Shown: positions 36,375-44,736 of the stretch, piece after piece
Layout: every line of letters begins with the position of its first letter
Position numbering within the stretch: position 1 is the first letter of the stretch
Origin: Yoonia tamlensis
GTDB taxonomy: Bacteria > Pseudomonadota > Alphaproteobacteria > Rhodobacterales > Rhodobacteraceae
Reading direction: 5' to 3'
Length of the DNA stretch: 64,000 bases
Assembly (NCBI RefSeq): GCF_900115105.1
Contig: NZ_FOYP01000001.1
Span: forward strand, 770,097-834,096
Notes under the pieces: generated by a model
Seen by the model: only the letters and a program-made list of their open reading frames with translations
The model's database searches: none
Told to the model about the DNA's origin: nothing
Translations under genes and position numbers: made by a program

Positions 36375-37013
36375 TTATGGTGCCCATGTCAGAAAATTGC
36401 CAATCATCCGCAATCCGGCCTGCTGGCTTTTTTCGGGGTGGAATTGCATGCCGATAATTGTATCGCGCCCGATGATGGCCGTGATATCGCCGGCGTAGTC
36501 GACATGCGCAAGCCGCTCAATGGGGTTGGCAACTGTCATCGCGTAGGAATGCACGAAATAGGCGTGATCGCCTGATTTGATTCCATCCAGAACCGGGTGG
36601 TCTGTGTCGATCACAAGATCGTTCCAGCCCATATGCGGCACTTTCAGGCTTGGGTCGGCGGGGGCGATTTTGCGGATGTCTCCGGCAATCCAGCCAAAAC
36701 CGGGGGTGGATTCGTATTCATGGCCGGTGGTGGCCAGCATTTGCATGCCCACACAAATCCCCATAAACGGGCGCGCCTTGATTGTGACGGCCTCGATCAG
36801 GGCTTCGGCAAGGGCGGTGCGCGCGAATAGTTCGGCGCGGCAATGCGGGAATGCGCCGTCGCCGGGCAGCACGATGCGGTCGGCCTTTGCAACGATATCA
36901 GGGTCGGATGTGACCACGATTTCACCGCCGCCGACCTCGTTTGCCATGCGTTCAAACGCCTTTTGCGCGGAATGCAGGTTGCCGCTATCGTAGTCTATCA
37001 GTGCGGTCAGCAT
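36375..37013 (-). CDS. hisH: Imidazole glycerol phosphate synthase, glutaminase subunit HisH
   Basis: Class I glutamine amidotransferase that feeds ammonia to HisF. The 212-residue protein starts MLTALIDYDSGNLHSAQKAF; the nucleophile is Cys87 in MGICVGMQML, and the His-Glu pair is in GMQFHPEKS near the C-terminus. The start at 37013 excludes a 7-residue extension with no ribosome site. Confidence 0.96.
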   Translation of the reverse strand: MLTALIDYDSGNLHSAQKAFERMANEVGGGEIVVTSDPDIVAKADRIVLPGDGAFPHCRAELFARTALAEALIEAVTIKARPFMGICVGMQMLATTGHEYESTPGFGWIAGDIRKIAPADPSLKVPHMGWNDLVIDTDHPVLDGIKSGDHAYFVHSYAMTVANPIERLAHVDYAGDITAIIGRDTIIGMQFHPEKSQQAGLRMIGNFLTWAP

Positions 37014-37077
37014 GGGCTGTCCTTTTGTGTCCAAAGCTGCGCTTGTGATTAGGGGGTTTGCGGCGCCTTGCCAAGCC

Positions 37078-37674
37078 TTAGAGGGATACCATGCGGTCCA
37101 ACGCTGCCATCACCTGATCAAAGGCCTCTTGTTCGGGCAGCGCATGTACGTCGCGCAGGAAATTGCCGGTCAGATAAAGCGTTGCGTAGCCGTGGATCAG
37201 TGACCAGACCTGCGCTTCAAGGATGGGGGCGGGCAGGTCCTTGCGCACAAACGGGGCGCAGGCCGCGCGCAATACATCATAGGCAACGGCATCGTCGATT
37301 TCGCGGGCGGCTTTTTCGATTTCATGTGATTCGAAGCCGAACATCAGCCGGAATAGGGCCGGACGCGCGGCCACAAAGTTAAGATAGCCGCGGCAAATGC
37401 CTTTGAGCCGCGCCAGATCATCGGTTTCGTCTTTTGATGCGGCAACCATTGCTTCGCGAAACAAGGTAAGCCCGTGATGCGCAATCGCCCCCTTGAGCCC
37501 CGCGAGCCCGTCAAAGTGGTGTGCGGGCGCTGCGTGTGACACGCCCGCGCGCGCGGCACATTTGCGCAGGCTTAGCCCGTGAAACCCGTCGGTTTGCAAA
37601 ATGTCGATCCCGGCCCGGATCAAGGCGGCGCGCAGGTCGCCATGGTGGTGCGGTTTAGGGGGTGTTTGAGACAT
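37078..37674 (-). CDS. TetR/AcrR family regulator
   Basis: A 198-residue repressor-type protein. The N-terminal HTH spans about 12-60 (LRAALIRAGIDILQTDGFHG, LSLRKCAARAGVSHAAPAHH), and the C-terminal ligand domain has FVAARPALFRLMFGFESHE and VWSLIHGYATLYLTG, a WHG-type (TetR_C_33-like) region. It is divergent from the DUF2306 membrane protein gene; three TTGAC/GTCAA dyads lie between them, suggesting that it controls both. Confidence 0.88.
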   Translation of the reverse strand: MSQTPPKPHHHGDLRAALIRAGIDILQTDGFHGLSLRKCAARAGVSHAAPAHHFDGLAGLKGAIAHHGLTLFREAMVAASKDETDDLARLKGICRGYLNFVAARPALFRLMFGFESHEIEKAAREIDDAVAYDVLRAACAPFVRKDLPAPILEAQVWSLIHGYATLYLTGNFLRDVHALPEQEAFDQVMAALDRMVSL

Positions 37675-37696
37675 AATTCTTTTTGCTCTTGTATTT

Positions 37697-37733
37697 TGAC
37701 GCTGTCAAGTTATGTCAATATTGACAGTGTCAA
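37697..37733. promoter_or_regulatory. Probable TetR operator cluster with overlapping divergent promoters
   Basis: Three overlapping dyads: TTGACGCTGTCAA (37697-37709), the perfect palindrome TGTCAATATTGACA (37713-37726), and TTGACAGTGTCAA (37721-37733). The TTGAC elements also look like -35 boxes on both strands. The cluster lies 21 bases before the DUF2306 start and 23 bases before the TetR start. Confidence 0.75.
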
Positions 37734-37753
37734 GTTTGCGGATAGGAAAACCA

Positions 37754-38383
37754 ATGCCCCCAATTATTCTTAAGGCCAGAACTGGTATATTCTGGTTTCT
37801 TTGTCTGATCATCGCGTTGGCCTCGGCCTTGCTGTTGTGGCCGGGCGTGGCAGGCAGCTTGCCGCATATTGCCTACCACTATGAAGCGCGCGCCGTCGCG
37901 TTGCTGGGGCATATTGCATTTGCTGCGACCGCGTTGGCGATTATGCCGTTCCAGTTCAACGCGACCCTGCGCGGATCGCGCCCGCGCCTGCACCGCACAT
38001 TGGGCCGGATCTATGTGATTGCTTGCGTGATTGCCGGGATATGTGGATTTTGGCTGGCGATCTGGACGCAGGCAGGGCTTGTGGCGATGTTCGGATTTGG
38101 GCTGCTGGCAGTGATTTGGATCTATGCGACCGTGCAGGCCTATGTGACCGCACGTGTGCGCAATATCGCGCAGCATAAACGCTGGATGATCCGCTCGGGC
38201 GCGCTGACATTCGCGGCTGTGACCTTGCGGCTCTATCTTGGGGTCGGGGTGGTGACAGGCAGCGATTTCGAAGCAATCTATCCGCTTGTCGCCTGGGCCT
38301 GTTGGGTGCCGAACCTGATTGTCGCCGAATGGTGGCTTCTGGATGATACCGCACGAAACCGCGCGGTATCACCGGCCTTATAA
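37754..38383 (+). CDS. DUF2306 family membrane protein
   Basis: A 209-residue protein with six or seven membrane segments and the DUF2306 signature residues: [20 protein letters not shown] and [20 protein letters not shown], with conserved His and Arg. AGGA precedes the ATG at 37754; an earlier ATG at 37712 lies within the operator cluster and is unlikely to be used. Function is unknown. Its expression is probably repressed by the divergent TetR protein. The last 6 bases (TTATAA) are shared with the hisB stop. Confidence 0.85.
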   Translation: MPPIILKARTGIFWFLCLIIALASALLLWPGVAGSLPHIAYHYEARAVALLGHIAFAATALAIMPFQFNATLRGSRPRLHRTLGRIYVIACVIAGICGFWLAIWTQAGLVAMFGFGLLAVIWIYATVQAYVTARVRNIAQHKRWMIRSGALTFAAVTLRLYLGVGVVTGSDFEAIYPLVAWACWVPNLIVAEWWLLDDTARNRAVSPAL

Positions 38384-38965
38384 TGCGCCTTTGGTTGACG
38401 GGATTGCATCCGTCTTGCGCGGGTCGGTTTCAACCGCTTCGCGCAAGGCGCGTGCCACTGCTTTAAATGCGGCTTCGGCGATGTGGTGCGCGTTGAACCC
38501 GTGCAGTTTGTCGATGTGCAACGTGATCCCGCCATGTGTAGACAGGGCCTGAAAAAATTCGCGGACCAATTCGGTGTCAAACGTGCCGATCTTGCCAAAG
38601 GGCAGGTCCAGATTGCAGATCAGATAGGGGCGCGCCGATAGGTCAAGCGCACAGCGCACCTGCGCGTCATCCATCGCCAAATGGCAGCTGCCATAGCGGT
38701 TGATCCCGCGCTTGTCGCCCAAAGCAACCGACAAGGCCTGCCCAAGCGCGATACCCACGTCCTCGACGGTGTGGTGATCATCAATATGCAGATCGCCCGT
38801 CGCGCGAATGGTCATATCAATCAACGCGTGACGCGACAATTGATCCAGCATGTGGTCAAAAAAGCCAACGCCGGTCTGGTTGTCATAAACCCCAGAGCCA
38901 TCAAGGTTCACCGTCACCGAAATATCGGTTTCGGCGGTTTTGCGTGTGATCGTCGCTGTCCGCAT
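38378..38965 (-). CDS. hisB: Imidazoleglycerol-phosphate dehydratase
   Basis: Converts IGP to imidazole-acetol phosphate in histidine synthesis. The 195-residue Mn enzyme starts [20 protein letters not shown], with [20 protein letters not shown] and the duplicate metal motif [19 protein letters not shown], plus a second half with [16 protein letters not shown] and [20 protein letters not shown]. It is the monofunctional form. It is the most upstream of the minus-strand his genes here. Confidence 0.97.
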   Translation of the reverse strand: MRTATITRKTAETDISVTVNLDGSGVYDNQTGVGFFDHMLDQLSRHALIDMTIRATGDLHIDDHHTVEDVGIALGQALSVALGDKRGINRYGSCHLAMDDAQVRCALDLSARPYLICNLDLPFGKIGTFDTELVREFFQALSTHGGITLHIDKLHGFNAHHIAEAAFKAVARALREAVETDPRKTDAIPSTKGAL

Positions 38966-39113
38966 GTTGCGCGTCCTTTTGTGGTGGTTCCTGATCTATA
39001 GGGGCATCCGCGGCTGTGGCCAAGCCTGTGTCAAAAAACTTGGGGGATTTCAGCAAAATTTAAGAGTTCGATTCGTAGGATGGATGAAAATGTTCATTTG
39101 TCAGGAGAATCCG

Positions 39114-39770
39114 ATGAAAGCACTTATCTTGCGTAGCGACCCAGATGCGGCAATTGCGATTGCCCAAACGATGATCGACAACGATTTCCAGATTTCATGC
39201 GTCGAAAACTTCCAAATTGCCTGCGCCTTGGTGCGCGCGGACAGTTTTGATGTCCTTATCTCGGACGAGGCGGTTGACGGGCATCTAACCCATGCACTGC
39301 TGGCAGCGGCTGCGCGCAAAAATCCGGCACTATCCGCAATTATGGTAACCGACCGGACCGGCGCGCAAGAAGATCCGCGATTGGAGAGCATCGCATGTTT
39401 GCATGCGGTCGTCGGCACACAGGTTGCGGCCAAGCTGATCGGCGCTTTGGCGATGACCGCGATCAATTGCAATTCCTTGTCTGCGCCTGCCCGTCAGGCA
39501 GCTACGCAAAGCCTGCGCACGTCTGCGTCCAATTGGGACGGGCGCGATACGCCATCGCAATCCGGTGAAACAGTGGATCAGGCCGCGATTGACGCGGATA
39601 TCACGGCATTGGCGGCTGCATTGGACGCAGTACAGCCTGCGGACGCGCAGACAACAACACGCCCCGTTGCCCCGCTTGAACGGTTCGACCAGCCTGCGGT
39701 GCACGCACCGCATATTGCGCAGGTGTCCATTATTGGCGAGGGGCGACACATTCCTGCAGGGCTGCAGTAA
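39114..39770 (+). CDS. Receiver-like protein of unknown function
   Basis: A 218-residue protein. Residues 1-120 look like a response-regulator receiver fold: KALILRSDPDAAIAIAQTMI, FDVLISDEAVDGHLTH with Asp51 at the phosphorylation position, and SAIMVTDRTG. The usual paired acidic residues before strand 1 are replaced by Asp9 and Asp11, so phosphorylation is uncertain. The last 100 residues are Ala/Thr/Gln-rich and probably disordered. AGGAG precedes ATG 39114. No kinase gene is adjacent. Confidence 0.7.
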   Translation: MKALILRSDPDAAIAIAQTMIDNDFQISCVENFQIACALVRADSFDVLISDEAVDGHLTHALLAAAARKNPALSAIMVTDRTGAQEDPRLESIACLHAVVGTQVAAKLIGALAMTAINCNSLSAPARQAATQSLRTSASNWDGRDTPSQSGETVDQAAIDADITALAAALDAVQPADAQTTTRPVAPLERFDQPAVHAPHIAQVSIIGEGRHIPAGLQ

Positions 39771-39775
39771 CCCAA

Positions 39776-39809
39776 AACGACGAAGGGCCACCCGTCGGGC
39801 GACCCTTTG
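39776..39809 (-). terminator. Possible terminator of the promoter-distal tRNA-Gly
   Basis: On the minus strand AAGGG/CCCTT and inner CCC/GGG pairs form a stem with a 3-by-3 internal loop, followed a few bases later by TTTT. It could also stop the receiver-like gene from the other side. Confidence 0.45.
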
Positions 39810-39821
39810 CGTCAATCTAAC

Positions 39822-39896
39822 TGGAGCGGGCGAAGAGATTCGAACTCTCGACCCTAACCTTGGCAAGGTTATGCTCTACCCCTGAGCTACGCCCGC
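39822..39896 (-). tRNA. tRNA-Gly (anticodon GCC), copy 1
   Basis: 75 bases with encoded CCA: acceptor GCGGGCG/CGCCCGC, D stem GCTC/GAGC, anticodon loop TTGCCAA (GCC at 39862-39864), T stem GAGAG/CTCTT and TTCGAAT loop. Identical to the copy at 40035-40109. Confidence 0.98.
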
Positions 39897-39914
39897 ATCC
39901 GTTAGTGAGCTGTG

Positions 39915-39942
39915 ATTTACAAACAGATTGCGCGCGGCGCAA
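39915..39942 (-). promoter_or_regulatory. Putative promoter of tRNA-Gly copy 1
   Basis: On the minus strand TTGCGC, a 16-base spacer, then GTAAAT. The same CTTGCGCC element stands upstream of the second copy. Confidence 0.45.
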
Positions 39943-39991
39943 GGGTTGAATGCATAAAAAATGTCAGAGAATTTGCCGCGTGAGGGGTGCC

Positions 39992-40030
39992 AAAAACAAA
40001 CAAGGCCCCTCGTTGCCGAGAGGCCTTGTT
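39992..40030 (-). terminator. Rho-independent terminator of tRNA-Gly copy 2
   Basis: On the minus strand AACAAGGCC, a T:G pair and CTCG pair with their complements around a GCAA tetraloop (14-bp stem), followed by TGTTTTT. It separates the two tRNA-Gly genes into independent units. Confidence 0.92.
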
Positions 40031-40034
40031 TTGT

Positions 40035-40109
40035 TGGAGCGGGCGAAGAGATTCGAACTCTCGACCCTAACCTTGGCAAGGTTATGCTCTACCCCTGAGC
40101 TACGCCCGC
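40035..40109 (-). tRNA. tRNA-Gly (anticodon GCC), copy 2
   Basis: Same 75-base sequence and fold as the copy at 39822-39896, with GCC at 40075-40077 and encoded CCA. It has its own upstream element and terminator. Confidence 0.98.
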
Positions 40110-40128
40110 ACTCCGTTCGTGGGCGTGA

Positions 40129-40155
40129 TCTATAAAGCAATGGCGCAAGGCGCAA
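40129..40155 (-). promoter_or_regulatory. Putative promoter of tRNA-Gly copy 2
   Basis: On the minus strand TTGCGC (40155-40150), a 15-base spacer and TATAGA (40134-40129), about 20 bases before the tRNA. Confidence 0.45.
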
Positions 40156-40209
40156 GTGAAAAAGACATCGCAGCGCGAATTTTTGACAAATCACCACGGG
40201 GGCACGCGG

Positions 40210-40668
40210 TCAGGTCAGGGGCAGCTCGAACGACGCCTTGATCCTGTCCATCACCACGGTCGTCTTGAAACCCTTGATATCCATATTGTTGTAAAAGAAA
40301 TCGCGGGTGAAGTTTTCGTAATCTTCCATATCCTTGGCCGTGACGATCAGCACAAAATCGGTTTCACCGGTGACATAATAGGCGCTTTGCACCGCCGCGC
40401 AGTCGCGTATGGATTTTTTGAAACGATCAATAATATCAGAACGTTCTCGCGCAAGTTCGACCGAAACAAGCATGGTCAGCGGGCGGCCGACAGCGGCGGT
40501 CGACACAACAGCAATGTCTTTTTCAATAATCTTCTGATCGCGCAGCCGGTGCAATCGGCGCTGCACAGAGGTCGGCGAAAGCCCGACACGTTCCGACAAT
40601 TCGGCGCTGGTCAGCAAATTATTGCGCTGCACTGCTTGCAGTATTTTCTTGTCGATATCGTCAATCAT
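40210..40668 (-). CDS. Lrp/AsnC family regulator, probably of the ectoine-degradation genes
   Basis: A 152-residue regulator with an N-terminal winged HTH (IDDIDKKILQAVQRNNLLTS, AELSERVGLSPTSVQRRLHR) and a C-terminal RAM domain (VQSAYYVTGETDFVLIVTAK). It is divergent from doeA with 115 bp between starts, as DoeX/AsnC regulators are placed next to doeAB genes in other ectoine degraders. I chose the inner ATG (MIDDIDKKIL) over one 8 codons upstream because it matches the usual N-terminus. Confidence 0.87.
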   Translation of the reverse strand: MIDDIDKKILQAVQRNNLLTSAELSERVGLSPTSVQRRLHRLRDQKIIEKDIAVVSTAAVGRPLTMLVSVELARERSDIIDRFKKSIRDCAAVQSAYYVTGETDFVLIVTAKDMEDYENFTRDFFYNNMDIKGFKTTVVMDRIKASFELPLT

Positions 40669-40728
40669 GGGCCATTTCGCTAATTCTGGCACAATGCCGC
40701 GGTTAATCCCTATATATTTCAGAACTTT

Positions 40729-40741
40729 GCAGAAAAACTGC
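40729..40741. promoter_or_regulatory. Possible Lrp-type operator upstream of doeA
   Basis: Dyad GCAG-AAAAA-CTGC lies in an A/T-rich 115-bp divergent region, 43 bases before the doeA start. A TATTAT sequence at about 40754 may be the -10 box. Confidence 0.35.
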
Positions 40742-40783
40742 GCGAATTAAAGCTATTATCGCCGCAGACTACCGGAGAGTTTC

Positions 40784-41959
40784 ATGAAAAACCTGCCTTT
40801 TGGCGCGGACGAATATGCCGCGCGTTTGCACAAGGTGCGCGCCGAAATGTCCGTGCGCGGGCTTGATGCGCTTTTTGTCACCGACCCGTCGAATATGGCT
40901 TGGCTAACGGGATATGACGGTTGGTCGTTTTACGTGCATCAGGGCGTGCTGTTGACGCAAAGCGGCGACCCGATCTGGTGGGGGCGCGCGATGGATGCGG
41001 CGGGTGCGGTGCGCACGACATACCTGCAGGCAGATCATATCATCGGCTATGACGATACCTATGTGCAAAATCCGGCGAAACATCCGATGGCGACTTTGGC
41101 TGCATTGTTCCATGATCAAGGGCTGGCAACGGCGCGGATCGGTGTGGAAATGGACAATTACTATTTCAGCGCTGCGGCGTTTCTGGCGTTGCAAGCAGGT
41201 CTGGGGCAAGCGACCCTGATCGACGCCACGGCATTGGCGAACTGGCAGCGCGCGGTGAAATCCGCCACTGAAATCAGCTATATGCGCGCGGCTGCACTGA
41301 TCGTTGAAAAGATGCATGCCACAATCCGCGAAAAGGCCGAACCGGGGATGCGCAAGAACGATTTGATTGCCGATATTTATCATGCCTCTGTTACCGGTGT
41401 GGATGATTATTGGGGCGACTACCCCGCGATTGTGCCGATGGCCCCGTCCGGTGCTGATGCAACCGCGCCGCATCTGACTTGGGATAATAGCCCGCTTAAA
41501 TCAGGTGAAAGCACGTTTTTCGAGATTTCCGGAACCTACCGCCGCTACCATTGCCCGCAGTCGCGCACCTTGTTTTTGGGGAAGGTCCCGCAAAAATATC
41601 TGGATGCCCAATCCGCCGTGCAAGAAGCCACCGCAGTAGGGCTCGCGGCCGCGCGACCGGGTGCTTTGTGTGAAGATGTAGCCCATGCGTTCAACAGCCG
41701 CCTGCAAAAACTGGGCTATGCCAAAGACAGCCGCTGCGGCTATCCGATCGGCCTGTCCTATCCGCCCGATTGGGGCGAACGCACGATGTCGTTTCGCGCG
41801 GGCGACAAGACCGTGCTTGAACCCGGTATGACGTTTCATTTTATGCCAGCGCTTTGGCTGGATGACGGCGGGCTGGAGACGACAGAATCCATTCTGATCA
41901 CGGAAAATGGTGCGCAATGCCTGTGCAACACGCCCCGCGAACTTGTGGTGAAAGGTTAA
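40784..41959 (+). CDS. doeA: Ectoine hydrolase DoeA (EutD)
   Basis: Opens the ectoine ring to N-acetyl-diaminobutyrate, the first step of ectoine catabolism. The 391-residue protein has a creatinase-like N-terminal domain (about 1-160, NMAWLTGYDGWSFYVHQGVL) and a pita-bread M24-type domain. The usual M24 metal ligands are not obvious: ESTFFEISGTYRRYHCPQSR stands where metal aspartates are normally found, as in ectoine hydrolases. GGAGAG precedes the ATG. It is followed by doeB and doeD with almost no gap. Confidence 0.9.
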   Translation: MKNLPFGADEYAARLHKVRAEMSVRGLDALFVTDPSNMAWLTGYDGWSFYVHQGVLLTQSGDPIWWGRAMDAAGAVRTTYLQADHIIGYDDTYVQNPAKHPMATLAALFHDQGLATARIGVEMDNYYFSAAAFLALQAGLGQATLIDATALANWQRAVKSATEISYMRAAALIVEKMHATIREKAEPGMRKNDLIADIYHASVTGVDDYWGDYPAIVPMAPSGADATAPHLTWDNSPLKSGESTFFEISGTYRRYHCPQSRTLFLGKVPQKYLDAQSAVQEATAVGLAAARPGALCEDVAHAFNSRLQKLGYAKDSRCGYPIGLSYPPDWGERTMSFRAGDKTVLEPGMTFHFMPALWLDDGGLETTESILITENGAQCLCNTPRELVVKG

Positions 41960-41961
41960 TA

Positions 41962-42981
41962 ATGCGCGACAATCCAATTTCCCCGACCGTCGATTTTGAC
42001 GCCGACGGCGTGCAGCACGGGTTCTTGCGGCTGCCCTATAGCCGCAACGAAAGCGCATGGGGTTCGATCCAAATTCCGGTGACCGTGGTTAAGAACGGCA
42101 CCGGCCCCTGCGCGCTTTTGACTGGTGGAAACCACGGCGACGAATACGAGGGGCCGCTGGCCCTGTTGGGGCTGGCGCAGACCCTGCGCGCTAAGGACGT
42201 GACCGGCACCGTGATTATTATCCCCTTCATGAACCACCCTGCGTTTTTGGCTGGCACGCGCCTTTCGCCTGTCGACAATATCAACTTGAACCGCGCCTTT
42301 CCGGGTGCGCCGGACGGAACACCCACCGCCAAGATTGCCGATTTTTTCCAACGCACACTGCTGCCAATGGCCGATATTGTGTTGGATTTTCATTCTGGCG
42401 GTAAGACGTTGGATTTCTTGCCATTTGCGGCCTCGCATATTTTAGATGATGCCGCACAAATGGCCCGCTGCCGCGCTGCGCGCGATGCGTTTAACGCCCC
42501 CTTCAGCGTTGAAATGCGCGAGATTGACGGCTTGGGCATGTATGACGATGCCGCTGAAAGCATGGGCAAAACATTTGTCACTACCGAATTGGGCGGCGGC
42601 GGATCGGCCACGCCGCAGACTGTCGCGATTGCCCGCAAGGGTGTGCATAATCTGTTGATTCACGCAGGTATTTTGCAAGGCGAGATGCAGATCGCACCCT
42701 CGCGCGTGCTGACGCAGCCTTCTGACGACTGTTTTCACTTTGCCGACACCGGCGGGCTGATCGAATTTAGCGTCACACTTGGCGACACCGTGCAGCAAAA
42801 CGACGATATCGCGCATATCTGGCCCGCGCATTATTCCGGCCAGCCCCCACGCACGATCAAGGCGCAGATGGACGGTATCGTGACCGCGCGCCATCACCCC
42901 GGATTGGTGCTGCCCGGCGATTGTGTCGCGGTGCTGGCCATTGAAATCACGACAGATCTTACAAAGGAAATCCAATGCTAA
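41962..42981 (+). CDS. doeB: N-acetyl-L-2,4-diaminobutyrate deacetylase DoeB (EutE)
   Basis: Removes acetate from N-alpha-acetyl-diaminobutyrate. The 339-residue protein is a succinylglutamate desuccinylase/aspartoacylase-type zinc hydrolase: LLTGGNHGDEYEGPLALLGL (zinc His and Glu), NLNRAFPGAPDG and VLDFHSGGKTLDFLP (third zinc ligand). AAAGG precedes the ATG, two bases after the doeA stop. The stop overlaps doeD by 7 bases. Confidence 0.92.
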   Translation: MRDNPISPTVDFDADGVQHGFLRLPYSRNESAWGSIQIPVTVVKNGTGPCALLTGGNHGDEYEGPLALLGLAQTLRAKDVTGTVIIIPFMNHPAFLAGTRLSPVDNINLNRAFPGAPDGTPTAKIADFFQRTLLPMADIVLDFHSGGKTLDFLPFAASHILDDAAQMARCRAARDAFNAPFSVEMREIDGLGMYDDAAESMGKTFVTTELGGGGSATPQTVAIARKGVHNLLIHAGILQGEMQIAPSRVLTQPSDDCFHFADTGGLIEFSVTLGDTVQQNDDIAHIWPAHYSGQPPRTIKAQMDGIVTARHHPGLVLPGDCVAVLAIEITTDLTKEIQC

Positions 42982-44345
42982 AGAACGACCCGCTCGAACA
43001 ATGGGACCGCGAGAATTTCTTTCACCCCTCGACCCATCTGGCCATGCATGCGCGCGGCGAAAGCCCGACGCGCATCATCAGCGGTGCAAAAGGCGTGCAT
43101 ATTACGGACCGCGACGGCAACCGGTTTCTGGATGCGTTTGCAGGGCTTTACTGCGTCAATGTCGGCTATGGCCGCACAGAAATCGCCGATGCGATTGCGG
43201 CGCAAGCACAGGAATTGGCCTATTATCATTCCTATGTCGGGCATGGAACCGAAGCGTCGATTACCCTGTCCAAGATGATTTTGGACCGCGCGCCAAATCA
43301 TATGTCAAAGGTCTATTTTGGTCTGTCCGGGTCGGACGCGAACGAGACAAACATAAAATTAATATGGTATTACAACAACATCCTCGGGCGGCCTGAAAAG
43401 AAAAAGATTATCTCGCGCTGGCGGGGCTACCACGGGTCGGGTCTGATGACCGGTTCGCTCACGGGGTTAGAACTGTTTCACAAGAAATTCGATCTGCCGC
43501 TTGCACAGGTGATCCACACCGACGCGCCCTATTATTTCCGTCGCGAAGACCAGAGCATGACCGAAGAACAGTTTTCGGCCCATTGTGCGGAACGCCTAGA
43601 GGCGCAGATCCTGCGCGAAGGCGCCGATACAATTGCCGCGTTTATCGGCGAACCTGTTTTGGGCACGGGCGGCATCGTGCCGCCACCTGCGGGATACTGG
43701 GCCGCGATTCAGGCGGTTCTGGACAAATATGACATTCTGCTGGTCGCGGATGAGGTTGTTACCGGCTTTGGCCGCTTGGGGACGATGTTCGGGTCCGAAC
43801 ATTACGGCATGAAGCCCGATCTGATCACCATCGCCAAGGGGCTGACTTCGGCCTATGCGCCACTGTCCGGATCAATCGTGTCAGACAAAATGTGGAAAGT
43901 GCTGGAACAGGGAACCGATGAAAACGGCCCCATCGGCCATGGTTGGACCTATTCGGCGCACCCGATTTGTGCGGCTGCGGGCGTTGCGAACCTGAAACTG
44001 ATTGATGATCTGGATTTGGTGACAAATGCGGGGCGGATGGGTGCCTATCTGAATGGCGCGATGCAAGACGCGCTGTCAGGACATGCCCATCTAGGCGAGG
44101 TGCGCGGCGAAGGTCTGCTTTGTGCGGTCGAACTGGTCAAAGACCAAGACAGCAAGCAAGGCTTTGATGCGGCTGACAAAATCTGTCCGCAGATCGCTGC
44201 CGCGATGCTGGATCAAGGCGTGATTGCCCGCGCCATGCCGCAAGGCGATATCATCGGCTTTGCCCCGCCATTTTGCATCACCGAGGCCGAGGTTGATCAA
44301 GTGGTCGCGGTCATGAAAAACGCGATTAGCCAAGTTTTGGGCTAA
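42975..44345 (+). CDS. doeD: L-2,4-diaminobutyrate transaminase, class III (DoeD-like)
   Basis: PLP aminotransferase that converts diaminobutyrate to aspartate semialdehyde in ectoine degradation. The 456-residue class III protein has GSDANETNIKLIWYYNNILG, VVTGFGRLGTMFGSEHYGM and the PLP lysine Lys288 in ITIAKGLTSAYAPLSG. Position directly after doeAB, with overlap, supports the DoeD role; by sequence alone other omega-aminotransferases are possible. The aspartate-semialdehyde dehydrogenase (doeC) and the ectoine uptake genes are not in the window. Confidence 0.82.
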   Translation: MLKNDPLEQWDRENFFHPSTHLAMHARGESPTRIISGAKGVHITDRDGNRFLDAFAGLYCVNVGYGRTEIADAIAAQAQELAYYHSYVGHGTEASITLSKMILDRAPNHMSKVYFGLSGSDANETNIKLIWYYNNILGRPEKKKIISRWRGYHGSGLMTGSLTGLELFHKKFDLPLAQVIHTDAPYYFRREDQSMTEEQFSAHCAERLEAQILREGADTIAAFIGEPVLGTGGIVPPPAGYWAAIQAVLDKYDILLVADEVVTGFGRLGTMFGSEHYGMKPDLITIAKGLTSAYAPLSGSIVSDKMWKVLEQGTDENGPIGHGWTYSAHPICAAAGVANLKLIDDLDLVTNAGRMGAYLNGAMQDALSGHAHLGEVRGEGLLCAVELVKDQDSKQGFDAADKICPQIAAAMLDQGVIARAMPQGDIIGFAPPFCITEAEVDQVVAVMKNAISQVLG

Positions 44346-44724
44346 ACTGGATTAAATCCCAGCGATTGCCGAACGGGTCACAAAACACAGCCACGCGGCC
44401 ATAGGGTTCGTCGCGTGGTTGTTCTTCGAATTGCACGCCATTGGCTAACATCACGGCATGGTCGCGATTGAAATCGTCAGTTTGCAAGAATAACCAAACG
44501 CGTCCGCCACCTTGGTTACCGATTGCCGCGATCTGTTCTTCACCAACCGCACGGGCAAGAAGAAACGCGGTTTGCGCCCCCTTTGGCGCGACCCGAACCC
44601 AACGCTTGGCATCGCCCATATCGGTGTTTTCGAGCAGGTCAAACCCCATCTTGCCGACATAAAACGCAATGCCCGCGTCATAATCGGGCACAAGCAAAGA
44701 CAATAGCGCAAGGTGTTGGGACAT
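44326..44724 (-). CDS. VOC (glyoxalase/bleomycin-resistance) family protein
   Basis: A 132-residue VOC protein starting MSQHLALLSLLVPDYDAGIA with FYVGKMGFDLLEN, then VWLFLQTDDFNRDHAVMLAN, ending AVFCDPFGNRWDLIQF with the typical second-half signature. The first metal His is in the HLALLSL stretch. Substrate unknown. Its 3' end overlaps doeD on the other strand by 20 bases. Confidence 0.87.
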   Translation of the reverse strand: MSQHLALLSLLVPDYDAGIAFYVGKMGFDLLENTDMGDAKRWVRVAPKGAQTAFLLARAVGEEQIAAIGNQGGGRVWLFLQTDDFNRDHAVMLANGVQFEEQPRDEPYGRVAVFCDPFGNRWDLIQFSPKLG

Positions 44725-44736
44725 ATGAAATTACCT

